Part shown: positions 17,725-25,846 of the stretch, one piece after another
How positions within the stretch are numbered: position 1 is the first letter of the stretch
How the letters are laid out: every line of letters starts with the position of its first letter
From: Microbacterium lushaniae
Lineage (GTDB): Bacteria; Actinomycetota; Actinomycetes; Actinomycetales; Microbacteriaceae
Direction: 5' to 3'
NCBI RefSeq assembly: GCF_008727775.1
Contig: NZ_CP044232.1
Span: forward strand, 2,728,001-2,792,000
DNA: 64,000 bases
Notes under the pieces: model-generated
What the model was told of the DNA's origin: nothing
What the model saw: only the letters and a program-made list of their open reading frames with translations
Databases searched by the model: none
Program-made: the position numbers and the translations under genes

Positions 17725-18058
17725 TCACGCGCCGATGTAGCCCTCCCGCTGGGTGGTCTCATCGGCGACCCGCACTCCCCAGCGGTAGGAGAGCTTGCCG
17801 CCCAGCCATCCGGAGAACCCGAGTATCAGCAGGGCGGCCACCGTGATCGCCAGCGCCCACGGGGAGATGTCGTCGCCGACAGCGAAGCGGATGACCAGTA
17901 CCACCGCGAACAGCACGATCGCGCCCGCATTGAGCGCCGTGCAGCAGGGCCGTATGACGTGCGGGGGTGCCGCGCGGGATGCGCGAGAGATCCAGCAGGC
18001 CGAGGACGGCCGCTACGACCGCACCGGCGAGCCCTTCGCACTCCGCATCGCCGGGTAG
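17725..18058 (-). pseudogene. DUF2231 membrane protein, 5'-truncated and frameshifted
   Basis: Two reading frames together give the middle and end of a DUF2231 membrane protein. Upstream part, frame one: GLAGAVVAAVLGLLDLSRIP through ARHTALLH. Downstream part, frame two: ALNAGAIVLFAVVLVIRF through WLGGKLSYRWGVRVADE. The break is at 17938-17939; either one extra G or a two-base loss between the His and Ala codons would restore a normal TALLH-x-ALN join. The first membrane segments expected at the N-terminus of the family are missing, so the gene is also truncated. It follows the Mn-catalase fragment on the same strand. Confidence 0.65.
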
Positions 18059-18077
18059 GCCGTGTCGGGTGATGGTT

Positions 18078-18206
18078 TCATTCCTTGTGCACCGCGTCCT
18101 GGGCGCCGCCGGCAAGCTTCTCCGACTCCTGGAGCTTGCGCGCGTAGACCGCGTCCGGCTTGTCGGGCATGTCCTTGTGCTGCAGCTCTTGCCGATGGAA
18201 GTACAT
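18078..18206 (-). pseudogene. Manganese-catalase N-terminal fragment (42 codons)
   Basis: The ATG at 18206 has a strong ribosome site (GGAAAGGA, six bases away) and the first ~27 residues (MYFHRQELQ, then DKPDAVYARKLQE) match the N-terminus of Mn-catalases, where the family normally continues with the GGQ-GE iron/manganese-ligand helix. Here it runs instead into SEKLAGGAQDAVHKE and stops, so over 85 percent of a ~290-residue enzyme is missing. It is most likely the 5' stump left by a deletion; a repurposed micro-protein cannot be excluded because the start signals are intact. Confidence 0.6.
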
Positions 18207-18453
18207 CGCGTGTCCTTTCCGCGTCGACGGGGATGTCTGCGCCGACGGGGATGACCGGCCGGCCGGCGCAGCAGACACGAAACGACGGATGCCGCCGGAC
18301 TTCACGGGGGTTGCCTTGCGGGCCGCGTGCGTGCACAATCAGCGCGACCGCCGGGTCGCGGGTGTCGACGTCCGGGCGGTTGTCAAGGGCCCCCGCCACC
18401 CCCGGCCGGGGCGAGAAGGTGGAAGGGTCTTGTCCCTGCAGATCGGAGTGCCC

Positions 18454-19497
18454 GTGACCGTCGTCGATATGGCCCCTCCAGCCGTGGGTGTTCCGTTCTC
18501 TCCCCGTGGCCCGCTCAGCGACGCGGTCCTGCGCACGTTGACCGGTGGCGAAGGTCGGGGAGCCGATCACGTCTCCGCAGCAGCGGACGCTCTGGCCGGC
18601 GCGGACGACATCGCCCGCGATGACGACATCCAGCTGGCGCTGTTCGCGCTGTACGCCTCGGCCTACGGGTCGATCGACGGTTTCTCCCCCGATCTGGAGT
18701 GGGACCCGGAGCTGGTGCGGACGCGACGGATGCTCGAGCAGGCGTTCGAGGCCGAGCTGCGTGCGAATGCCCCGGTGCCCGAGCTTCCCGAGCCGACCGC
18801 CGACGCGGTGGCGCGGCTGCTGTTCGAGATGACCTCGGCCGACACGGGGCCGAGTCTGTCGCGACACATGTTCCGCAAGGCGACGCGCGAGCAGGCTCAG
18901 GAGTTCTTCATCCAGCGCTCGATCTACACGCTGCGGGAGGCCGACCCGCACTCGTGGGCCATTCCCCGCCTGCGGGGGCGCGCGAAGGCCGCCCTGGTCG
19001 AGATCCAGTCGGACGAGTACGGCGGAGGGCGGCCCGATCGCGTGCACGCCACGATGTTCGCCGCGTCGATGCGCGGTGCCGGGCTGGATGACACCTACGG
19101 CGCGTACGTCGACAGGGTGCCCGCCGTCACTCTGGCCTCGCACAACGCGATGTCGATGTTCGGGCTGAACCGGCGCCTGCTGGGAGCGATCGTGGGGCAC
19201 CTCGCCGCGTTCGAGATGACCTCGTCGATCCCGAACAAGAAGTACGCCGACGGGCTGCGGCGCCTGGGTTACGGAGAAGACGTCACCGACTACTTCGACG
19301 AGCACGTCGAGGCCGACGCCGTGCATGAGCAGATCGCGGGCCGTGACATGGCCGGCGCGCTCGCCGAGGACCGCCCCGACCTGCTGCCCGACATCCTCTT
19401 CGGCGCGTCGGCCTGCCTGGTGGTGGACGGCTGGGCGGGCGAGCACATGCTGGAAGCATGGGAGCGGTCGGAATCCTCCCTGCGGGACCTGCCGTGA
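18454..19497 (+). CDS. Iron-containing redox enzyme, heme-oxygenase-like diiron oxidase fold
   Basis: A 347-residue protein of the heme-oxygenase-like diiron oxidase (HDO, Haem_oxygenas_2) family. Candidate iron ligands stand out: E125, E183 or E188 in EIQSDEYGGG, H198 in RVHATMF, E254, and the H-x3-D-x2-H motif at H284-D288-H291 (YFDEHVEADAVH). Characterised HDOs use O2 to oxidise or fragment amino- or fatty-acid-derived substrates; the substrate here is unknown. The GTG at 18454 has GGAG five bases upstream; a TTG at 18430 is possible. The stop overlaps the CDGSH gene start (GTGA), suggesting that protein is its redox partner. Confidence 0.85.
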   Translation: MTVVDMAPPAVGVPFSPRGPLSDAVLRTLTGGEGRGADHVSAAADALAGADDIARDDDIQLALFALYASAYGSIDGFSPDLEWDPELVRTRRMLEQAFEAELRANAPVPELPEPTADAVARLLFEMTSADTGPSLSRHMFRKATREQAQEFFIQRSIYTLREADPHSWAIPRLRGRAKAALVEIQSDEYGGGRPDRVHATMFAASMRGAGLDDTYGAYVDRVPAVTLASHNAMSMFGLNRRLLGAIVGHLAAFEMTSSIPNKKYADGLRRLGYGEDVTDYFDEHVEADAVHEQIAGRDMAGALAEDRPDLLPDILFGASACLVVDGWAGEHMLEAWERSESSLRDLP

Positions 19498-19694
19498 CCG
19501 ACGACCGCGTGACGATCACCGCCTACCCCGACGGCCCGCTCCTGCTCCGGGGCGACGTCGACCTGCGCACCGCCGACGGCCAACCCATCCCCCGCACGCG
19601 CCGCACCGTCGCGCTGTGCCGCTGCGGGCTGTCGGCGATCAAGCCGTTCTGCGACGGGACGCACAAGGCGGCGGGGTTCCGCACGGAGGACTGA
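19494..19694 (+). CDS. CDGSH iron-sulfur domain protein
   Basis: A 66-residue mitoNEET-like protein. The 2Fe-2S ligand set C-x-C-x8-C-x3-H is exact: C42, C44, C53 and H57 in LCRCGLSAIKPFCDGTH. Such proteins carry electrons or a labile cluster in the cytosol. The GTG at 19494 overlaps the stop of the diiron enzyme gene, the strongest start evidence; upstream in-frame codons lie within that gene. Electron supply to the neighbouring HDO enzyme is an inference from coupling. Confidence 0.93.
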   Translation: MTDDRVTITAYPDGPLLLRGDVDLRTADGQPIPRTRRTVALCRCGLSAIKPFCDGTHKAAGFRTED

Positions 19695-19699
19695 GCGCC

Positions 19700-20728
19700 G
19701 TGCCGCGGCTCGCCGCCGAGTACGTGCTCCCGCTCAAGGGGAGCGACCAGGCGGGCGTGGCGGAGTTGAGCGCCTACCTGCACCGGTTGGCGCAGTGGAT
19801 CGATGTCACTGTGGTCGACGGATCCGATCCCGACCTGTTCGCCGCCCACGCGGAGGCGTGGGGAGACGTCGTGCGCCATCTCCACATCGGGCTGCGTCAG
19901 GGCGCGAACGGGAAGGTGCGCGGGGTCCTCACGGGGGTCGCGGCGGCTCGGCACGAACGCATCGTGCTCGCCGACGACGACGTCCGCTATGACCGGGCGG
20001 CACTGGCGCGCCTCGTGGCAGCGCTCCAGGACGCCGAGCTGGTCAAGCCGCAGAACCATTTCGACCCCCTCCCGTGGCACGCCCGCTGGGACACCGGCCG
20101 GACGCTCATCAACCGCGCGCTGGGCGGGGACTATCCGGGCACCTACGCGGTGCGCCGCTCGGCGCTGGCGGCCACCGGCGGATACGACCCCGACGTGCTC
20201 TTCGAGAACCTGGAGATGGAGCGCACCATCCGCGCCGCCGGCGGGCGTGTGCGCGCCCTGCATGACCTGTATGTGGTGCGTCGCCCGCCCTCCACGCGCC
20301 ATTTCCTCGGTCAGCGCGTGCGGCAGGCATATGACAGCCTCGCCCAGCCCGGGCGGCTGGTCGCCGAGCTCGCGATCCTCCCCGCCCTGCTGCTCGCCGG
20401 GCGGCGACCGGCAGCGCTGGTCACCCTCATCGGCGCCGCGATCGTCGTCGGCGAGGTGGGCCGGCGACGCCACGGCGGAGCGCGCATCTTCTCGCCCACG
20501 GCGGCGCTGTGGGCACCGGCATGGGTGGTGGAGCGCGGCGTCACCTCGTGGGCGGCCGTCGTGCTGTGCGCGCGCGGCGGTGTGCGCTACGCCGACCAGC
20601 GGCTCTCGCGCGCCGCGACCCCGCTTGGCGTCCTCCGCGCGCGCCATGCCGGCGCGGCGTCGTCGCCGACTCCGTCGGCGCAGTCATCCGCGGCGCCGGT
20701 GGCGGTCAGGGCTGCAGCACGACCTTGA
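19700..20728 (+). CDS. GT2-family glycosyltransferase with C-terminal membrane segments
   Basis: A 342-residue GT-A-fold transferase. The nucleotide-sugar metal motif is ADDD at 91-94, an acceptor/catalytic region is LFENLEMERTIRAAGG, and a hydrophobic region (LAILPALLLAG, LVTLIGAAIVVGEVG) suggests membrane attachment; the tail is Ala/Ser/Pro-rich. It starts with GTG five bases after the CDGSH stop and is surely in the same operon. The likely role is adding sugar to a lipid or envelope component; acceptor and donor unknown. Its last 23 bases overlap the convergent alcohol dehydrogenase gene. Confidence 0.85.
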   Translation: MPRLAAEYVLPLKGSDQAGVAELSAYLHRLAQWIDVTVVDGSDPDLFAAHAEAWGDVVRHLHIGLRQGANGKVRGVLTGVAAARHERIVLADDDVRYDRAALARLVAALQDAELVKPQNHFDPLPWHARWDTGRTLINRALGGDYPGTYAVRRSALAATGGYDPDVLFENLEMERTIRAAGGRVRALHDLYVVRRPPSTRHFLGQRVRQAYDSLAQPGRLVAELAILPALLLAGRRPAALVTLIGAAIVVGEVGRRRHGGARIFSPTAALWAPAWVVERGVTSWAAVVLCARGGVRYADQRLSRAATPLGVLRARHAGAASSPTPSAQSSAAPVAVRAAARP

Positions 20729-21878
20729 TGCAGCCGTCCGCCTTGCGCTGGAACGTCTCGTAGAGCCGGGGCGCCTCCTCCAGCGGCGCGCGGTGCGTCA
20801 CCAGTTGCTCGGTGCCCAGCGGATCGGAGGGATCTTCCACCAGCGGCAGCAGATCGTCGATCCAGCGCTTGACGTTGCACTGCCCCATCCGCAGCGTCAG
20901 CTGCCTGTCGAACATCGTCTTCATCGGCAGGAGGTCGGCGTCGCCGGCGTAGACGCCGCTGATCGAGACCGTGCCGCCGCGGCGCGCCATGTCGATCGCC
21001 GAGTGCAACGCGGCCAGCCGGTCGACTCCCGCGCGCTTCATCAGGGGACGCGCGAGCGCGTCAGGCAACGCGCCTATGGCCTGGTGCGCGAGGTGCACAC
21101 CGGGGCTGCCGTGGGCTTCCATGCCCACCGCATCGATCACGGCGTCGGCGCCGCGGCCTTCCGTCGCGTCGCGGACGCGCTGGAGGGCGTCGTCGTCGTC
21201 CCATGCCTCCACTCCGAACCGCGCCGCCATTTCACGCCGCTCGGGCACCGGATCGATCCCGATCACGCGGTGACCGCGGTGCACGCCGATGCGTGATGCG
21301 AACTGACCGACCGGACCCAGGCCGAGCACGACCAGCGTGCCGTTCTCGGGCAGGTTCGCGTACTCCACGCCCTGCCACGCCGTCGGCAGGATGTCGCTGA
21401 GGAAGAGGTACCGGTCATCGGGCAGTTCCTTGCCCACGAGCACCGTGTTGTATTCGGCCAGCGGCACCCGGAGCATCCCGGCCTGTCCGCCGGGGACCTG
21501 ACCGTACAGCTTGGTGTAGCCGAACAGCGCCGCGCCCGACCCGTACTCGGTCACCTGCGTCGTCTCGCACTGGGATTGGAGGCCGGAGCGGCACATGAAG
21601 CAGTGCCCGCACGCGATGTTGAAGGGCACGACGACGCGATCACCGGGTGCGAGCGTCGTCACGTCGGAGCCGACTTCCTCCACGACGCCCATCGCCTCGT
21701 GCCCGAGGATGTCGCCCGGGTCCAGGAACGGGCCGAACAGTTCGTACAGGTGCAGGTCGGAGCCGCAGATGGCCGTCGATGTGATGCGCACGATCGCGTC
21801 CGTGGGCTGTTCGATCCGCGGATCGGGCGCGTCCCGAACCTCGACCTTGCGCTTGCCCTGCCATGTCAGTGCCCTCAT
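20706..21878 (-). CDS. Zinc-dependent alcohol dehydrogenase, formaldehyde-dehydrogenase-like
   Basis: A 390-residue MDR-family enzyme. Catalytic zinc ligands are visible in ICGSDLHLY and GHEAMGVVEEVG; the structural zinc cysteines appear as CGHCFMC with a further Cys in SQCETT; the NAD-binding loop is GLGPVGQFASRIG. The long insertion and the VDAVGMEAHG region are typical of the glutathione-independent formaldehyde dehydrogenase-like group. The ATG at 21878 follows GAAGGGGCGAG. It is convergent with the glycosyltransferase. Confidence 0.93.
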   Translation of the reverse strand: MRALTWQGKRKVEVRDAPDPRIEQPTDAIVRITSTAICGSDLHLYELFGPFLDPGDILGHEAMGVVEEVGSDVTTLAPGDRVVVPFNIACGHCFMCRSGLQSQCETTQVTEYGSGAALFGYTKLYGQVPGGQAGMLRVPLAEYNTVLVGKELPDDRYLFLSDILPTAWQGVEYANLPENGTLVVLGLGPVGQFASRIGVHRGHRVIGIDPVPERREMAARFGVEAWDDDDALQRVRDATEGRGADAVIDAVGMEAHGSPGVHLAHQAIGALPDALARPLMKRAGVDRLAALHSAIDMARRGGTVSISGVYAGDADLLPMKTMFDRQLTLRMGQCNVKRWIDDLLPLVEDPSDPLGTEQLVTHRAPLEEAPRLYETFQRKADGCIKVVLQP

Positions 21879-22059
21879 GCCGTCTCGCCCCTTCGCTCGC
21901 GTCGTCCGCGGTCCGTCCTCGAGCCTGTCGGTGCCGCACGCCCGTCGAGAGGGGATTGACACCCCCGCGGGCCGTCACTACGGGCGACCTCCCGCGAGGC
22001 CTGCGAGCGCCGCATGCATTCATGGGAATACGTGTGCCGGTGCGGCGGTTGAGGGAGGC

Positions 22060-23112
22060 ATGCAGCGATTCGGCACCCTCTCCTTCGGCCACTACGGACC
22101 CCTCGGCCGAGGTCGGGAGCTGACCGCCGGCGACATGCTCCACCAGGCGGTCGACCTCGCGCAGGGGATGGACGATCTGGGCGTCAACGGCACGTACTTC
22201 CGCGTCCATCACTTCGCCCGCCAGCAGTCCTCGCCGATGCCGCTACTGGCGGCCATCGCCGCACGCACACGGAATATCGAGGTCGGCACGGGCGTCATCG
22301 ACATGCGCTACGAGAATCCCCTCTACCTCGCCGAAGAGGCCGCCGCACTCGATCTGCTCAGCGACGGCCGCCTGGCGCTCGGGGTCAGCCGCGGCTCACC
22401 CGAGACCGTCGTGCGCGGCTACGAGGCGTTCGGTTACACCGGCGCGCAGGACCCGCGCGGCGCCGACCTCGCACGCGAGCACTTCGACCTGTTCCTCCGT
22501 GCCATCGAGGGCGAAGGCCTCGCGGACGGCGACCCCTCCAGCCCGTTCGGTGGCGCCGTGGGCCGGCAGCGAGTCGAACCGCACTCTCCCGGTTTGCGCT
22601 CGCGCGTGTGGTGGGGTGCCGGCAATCGCGACACCGCCGCCTGGGCGGGGCGGATGGGCGTGAACCTGATGTCGTCGACCCTCCTCACCGAGGCGGACGG
22701 GCGCGAGTTCGACCTGCTGCAGGCCGATCAGATCGACGGCTTCCGCGCCGCGTGGCGGGAGGCGGGGCACCCCGGAACGCCCCGAGTGTCGGTCAGCCGG
22801 TCGATCTTCCCCATCACGACGACCGAAGACGCGCTGTACTTCGGCCGAGCCGGCGAGGGGGGCGGCATCGGCATGATCGACGGGTTCCAGGCGACCTTCG
22901 GCAAGACCTACGCCGCCGCGCCGGACGTGCTCGTCGAACAGCTGCAGCAGGACGCCGCGATCGCCGCGGCCGACACCCTCATGCTCACGATCCCCAGCCA
23001 GCTCGGTGTCGAGTTCAACCTCCGCGTGGTCGAGTCGTTCGCGAAGCATGTTGCTCCTGCGCTCGGCTGGACGCCGAACTCCGATGGACCCGTTCAGGGC
23101 GCTGCGATTTAG
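22060..23112 (+). CDS. LLM-class flavin-dependent oxidoreductase
   Basis: A 350-residue luciferase-like TIM-barrel oxidoreductase. Family features include LSFGHYGPL at the N-terminus, VHHFARQQSSPMPLLAAIA, VGTGVIDMRYENPLYLAEE and LALGVSRGSPETV. Members use FMN or F420. A GAGGGAGG lies almost against the ATG. It is divergent from the alcohol dehydrogenase with 181 bp between. The last ~25 codons (GVEFNLRVVESFAKHVAP) reappear in diverged form 2.8 kb downstream at 25847-25921. Confidence 0.9.
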   Translation: MQRFGTLSFGHYGPLGRGRELTAGDMLHQAVDLAQGMDDLGVNGTYFRVHHFARQQSSPMPLLAAIAARTRNIEVGTGVIDMRYENPLYLAEEAAALDLLSDGRLALGVSRGSPETVVRGYEAFGYTGAQDPRGADLAREHFDLFLRAIEGEGLADGDPSSPFGGAVGRQRVEPHSPGLRSRVWWGAGNRDTAAWAGRMGVNLMSSTLLTEADGREFDLLQADQIDGFRAAWREAGHPGTPRVSVSRSIFPITTTEDALYFGRAGEGGGIGMIDGFQATFGKTYAAAPDVLVEQLQQDAAIAAADTLMLTIPSQLGVEFNLRVVESFAKHVAPALGWTPNSDGPVQGAAI

Positions 23113-23969
23113 GCGTTGCCGGACGCGTTCACGGCCGAGCGGCGCTCAGCGGGTAGCGGGTCCCGGGAGTACCTGAGTCGCCCCTTCGTCACAGCGATGG
23201 CGAGGCACGCAAGACCAAGTGCCGCGGGCCAGTTCGATGAGACCGGCGCGCCTTCGAAGGTGCCCGCGGCGAAGAGCGCCCAGTTGACACTGTTGTGACC
23301 GAGGATCACGAGAAGTATCGAACCGCGAGACCCGTTGGCGAGCCAGGACAGCACAACGGACAAGCTGACGACGAGAACGAGATACGCGAGAAACTGGCTG
23401 GGATCCTGTCGCGCGGTATCCCACTCGCTCGTCAAGAACAGTGGCGCATGCCAGAGACAGTGGATGACTCCAAGAACAAGGGCCGCGATCAAGGGGTGCA
23501 GCCGCTGCTGGAGTCTGGGAAGAGCGAAGCCCCTCCAGCCGGGCTCTTCTTGAAGTGGTCCGCCGAGAATGTAGACGAAATAGGTGCTTGCCAAGAGAAT
23601 CACGGTCGTCATCCCGGCGTCTTCGACGGCGAATGCGAAGCCAGGCACGAGGAGATACCCGAGTCCTGCGGCTATCGGGATGAAGACAAGCGCGAGCATC
23701 CACCAGAAAGGCCGACCACGCAGTTGGAAGATGCGGCGTTGGAACCGGCGAAGGCCCTCGCGGCCCTCCGTCGCCCGCACGATTATGAACGCCGCCGCGA
23801 ATGGACCCGCGAACAACCCGAGCTGGTTGATGCCTGCGACTGCAGCAAACGGCAATTCGAATGGCAGAAGCCCGATACCGCTCCGGGAGAGCCACCACGG
23901 GCTCCAGCCGATCCATGAGCCGAGAAAGGCCAGAACAAAGAACGAGACGAGGGGGTGCCGTCTGAGCAT
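23109..23969 (-). CDS. CPBP-family intramembrane metalloprotease
   Basis: A 286-residue membrane protein with about eight hydrophobic segments and the CPBP (Abi/CAAX protease-like) motifs: EEPGWRGF at 141-148, HCLWHAP with H170 and H174, and HNSVN near the C-terminus. It may cleave a prenylated or membrane peptide substrate, and family members often serve bacteriocin immunity. Base composition is clearly lower in G+C than the neighbours (about 57-62 percent by counting sample lines), which suggests recent acquisition. The start at 23969 is preferred; a longer form to 24011 is possible. It overlaps the LLM gene by four bases, convergently. Confidence 0.88.
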   Translation of the reverse strand: MLRRHPLVSFFVLAFLGSWIGWSPWWLSRSGIGLLPFELPFAAVAGINQLGLFAGPFAAAFIIVRATEGREGLRRFQRRIFQLRGRPFWWMLALVFIPIAAGLGYLLVPGFAFAVEDAGMTTVILLASTYFVYILGGPLQEEPGWRGFALPRLQQRLHPLIAALVLGVIHCLWHAPLFLTSEWDTARQDPSQFLAYLVLVVSLSVVLSWLANGSRGSILLVILGHNSVNWALFAAGTFEGAPVSSNWPAALGLACLAIAVTKGRLRYSRDPLPAERRSAVNASGNA

Positions 23970-24093
23970 TGCGATGTGAGTCTCTTTCAGTAGTCGGGAT
24001 TCTGGACACAAGGCTCTCCCGACCAGCCGAACGAGAAGTCACCCACACGCACACTATCGGCGGTCTGATCGTCGGGCCCAATGTAAAAAATTC

Positions 24094-24122
24094 TTGACAG
24101 GGAGGTCGCGGCATCCAATACT
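24094..24122 (+). promoter_or_regulatory. Sigma-70-type promoter of the membrane protein-XRE-MDR operon
   Basis: A perfect -35 TTGACA at 24094-24099 and AATACT at 24117-24122 are separated by exactly 17 bp. Transcription should start near 24128-24130, about 33 bases before the GTG of the first gene. The -35 hexamer is itself part of ATTCTTGACA, a 10-base word repeated at 24136-24145. Confidence 0.7.
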
Positions 24123-24126
24123 GAGC

Positions 24127-24146
24127 GTGTCAAACATTCTTGACAC
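24127..24146. promoter_or_regulatory. Inverted-repeat operator at the start of the XRE operon
   Basis: GTGTCAA-acattc-TTGACAC is a perfect 7-bp inverted repeat with a 6-bp spacer, lying exactly over the expected transcription start. A half-site (TTGACA) also forms the -35 box 46 bp upstream. The small XRE protein encoded in this operon is the obvious binder, giving autorepression; the assignment is by position. Confidence 0.65.
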
Positions 24147-24161
24147 CCGGAGGAGGGTGAC

Positions 24162-24596
24162 GTGGTCTATCAAGAACGCAACACGTGGTCGCAGCTCATC
24201 ATCACGCTCGTGGCGATGACGGTTTACGTCATCGTGATCCTGCACGCGGCCGGCGGTGGACCGCTCGCCGACGTGCACTGGTGGCCGATCATGCTCTGGA
24301 CGATCCTCGGCAGCATCGTCGGCTCGATCGTCCTCAGCATCGTGTGGGGCATGATCGCCGGTGTGCGCGACCCCGACGGCGTGGGCGCGGCAGACCTGCG
24401 CGACCGCGACATCGCCCGCCTCGGATCCCGTGTCGGTCAAGCCTTCATGGTCATCGCCGGACTGGGCGTGATCGCGCTGTGCGCGCTCGAGGTGTCCTGG
24501 TTCTGGATCGCGAACACCATGTTCTTCGGGTTCGCGCTGTCGGCTTTCATCGGCGGCATCGCGCAGGTCGTCGCCTACCGCCGGGGACTGGTCTGA
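24162..24596 (+). CDS. Four-segment membrane protein co-encoded with an XRE regulator
   Basis: A 144-residue protein with four hydrophobic segments (LIITLVAMTVYVIVILHAAG, IMLWTILGSIVGSIVLSIVW, a segment near VIAGLGVIALCALE and one near MFFGFALSAFIGG). No named family is certain, but membrane protein plus small XRE pairs of this kind are common in Gram-positive genomes. GTG start with a strong GGAGGAGGG. Its stop shares a base with the XRE gene start (TGATG). It may sense the membrane state for the regulator; that is inference. Confidence 0.85.
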   Translation: MVYQERNTWSQLIITLVAMTVYVIVILHAAGGGPLADVHWWPIMLWTILGSIVGSIVLSIVWGMIAGVRDPDGVGAADLRDRDIARLGSRVGQAFMVIAGLGVIALCALEVSWFWIANTMFFGFALSAFIGGIAQVVAYRRGLV

Positions 24597-24820
24597 TGGT
24601 CAAGCCCACGAAGGTGGTCAACGACATCCGAGCCCTGCGCGAAGCCGCGGGACTCACCCAGGCCGAGCTCGCCCGCCGCATCGGCGTGACGCGGCAGACC
24701 CTCATCGCCATCGAGCAGGGCAAGTACTCGCCCACTCTGGAGCTGGCCTTCCAGATCGCCCGCGTATTCGGGACCCCCCTGGACGCGGTGTTCCGCTACC
24801 CCGAGGAGGAGACCTCATGA
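24596..24820 (+). CDS. Small XRE-family helix-turn-helix regulator
   Basis: A 74-residue Cro/CI-type protein consisting of almost nothing but the HTH (IRALREAAGLTQAELARRIG and TRQTLIAIEQGKYSPTLELA). This YgzD/YozG-like type usually sits with a membrane protein and is typically a repressor. It is coupled on both sides: TGATG with the membrane protein and ATGA with the reductase. Probable target: the inverted repeat at 24127-24146. Confidence 0.92.
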   Translation: MVKPTKVVNDIRALREAAGLTQAELARRIGVTRQTLIAIEQGKYSPTLELAFQIARVFGTPLDAVFRYPEEETS

Positions 24821-25833
24821 CCACGCACGCCACAGCCGCGCCCCCCACCATGACCGCGTGGGCACAGCACCGCTACGGCGATGCCGAAGCCGTCGCGCCC
24901 GAAGAGGTGCCGGTCCCCTCTCCGGGTCCCGACGACGTGCTGGTGCGCGTCCATGCGACCGCGCTGAACTCCGCCGACGCCCGGGTCATGCGAGGAGACC
25001 CGCTGATCCTGCGCCTGGCATTCGGGTTGCGCCGCCCGCGGACCGCGGTGCAGGGCCGCGACATCGCCGGCACGGTCGTCCGGGCAGGCGCCGCCGTCAC
25101 GACGCTGCAGGTGGGCGACGCGGTGCTGGGCGAGACCACCGGCGGCGGGCTCGCACCCTTCGTCGCAGTCCCCGCCGCGCGGCTCGTCCTCCGCCCCGAG
25201 GGCCTGGACGACCTCGTCGCGGCCACGCTGCCGATGGCCGGCGGCACGGCGTGGCAGGCGCTCGCGCTCGCCGGGCTCGAAGGCGACGCTGCCCGCGGGG
25301 CGCGCGTGCTGATCGTGGGCGCCGGCGGCGGGGTGGGGCACTTCACCGTTCAGCTGGCGGCGCTCCGCGGAGCCCAAGTCACCGCGCTGGCTGGCCCCCG
25401 TGCGCTTCCCGTGGTCACGGCGCTGGGCGCGACGACCGGGCTCGAGCACCGGCGCACCGACCTGTCGCAGCTCACTGCGGCATCCTTCGACGCCGTCGTC
25501 GTCATCGCCGGCGATCATCCGCTGCGGCAGCTGCGTCGCCTCGTCGTTCCCGGCGGCACCGTGGTTCTCGTCAGTGGCGGCAGCCGCCCCGTGACCGGCC
25601 CGCTGGCGGTGATCCTTCGCGCCATGGTGCTGTCGGTGTTCGGGTCGCGGCGCCTGCGGCCGCTCGCAGCGACGGCGAAGCCGGAGATCACCGCGGAACT
25701 GGCACGCCTGGCGGCCGCGGGCGACATCACCCCGCACATCGAGCGCGTGTGGCCGCAGACGCAGGCCCGTGCCGCGCTGGCGCACATCGACGCGGCGCAC
25801 ACGGTGGGCAAGCTGGTCGTGCGCGGCCTCTGA
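24817..25833 (+). CDS. NAD(P)-dependent MDR reductase, quinone-oxidoreductase-like
   Basis: A 338-residue medium-chain dehydrogenase/reductase without zinc-binding cysteines. The N-terminal domain has VLVRVHATALNSADARVMRGD and the cofactor site is VLIVGAGGGVGHFTVQLAALRGA; it ends with the family signature AHIDAAHTVGKLVVR. Likely reduces quinones or enones with NADPH. It overlaps the XRE gene by ATGA, so expression follows that operon. Confidence 0.92.
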   Translation: MTTHATAAPPTMTAWAQHRYGDAEAVAPEEVPVPSPGPDDVLVRVHATALNSADARVMRGDPLILRLAFGLRRPRTAVQGRDIAGTVVRAGAAVTTLQVGDAVLGETTGGGLAPFVAVPAARLVLRPEGLDDLVAATLPMAGGTAWQALALAGLEGDAARGARVLIVGAGGGVGHFTVQLAALRGAQVTALAGPRALPVVTALGATTGLEHRRTDLSQLTAASFDAVVVIAGDHPLRQLRRLVVPGGTVVLVSGGSRPVTGPLAVILRAMVLSVFGSRRLRPLAATAKPEITAELARLAAAGDITPHIERVWPQTQARAALAHIDAAHTVGKLVVRGL

Positions 25834-25846
25834 GGGCAGCCCGCCC

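Noticed and set aside
24127..24146. The inverted repeat as a phage attachment site
   Set aside because: No integrase or tRNA is nearby, and its position over the promoter start fits an operator.
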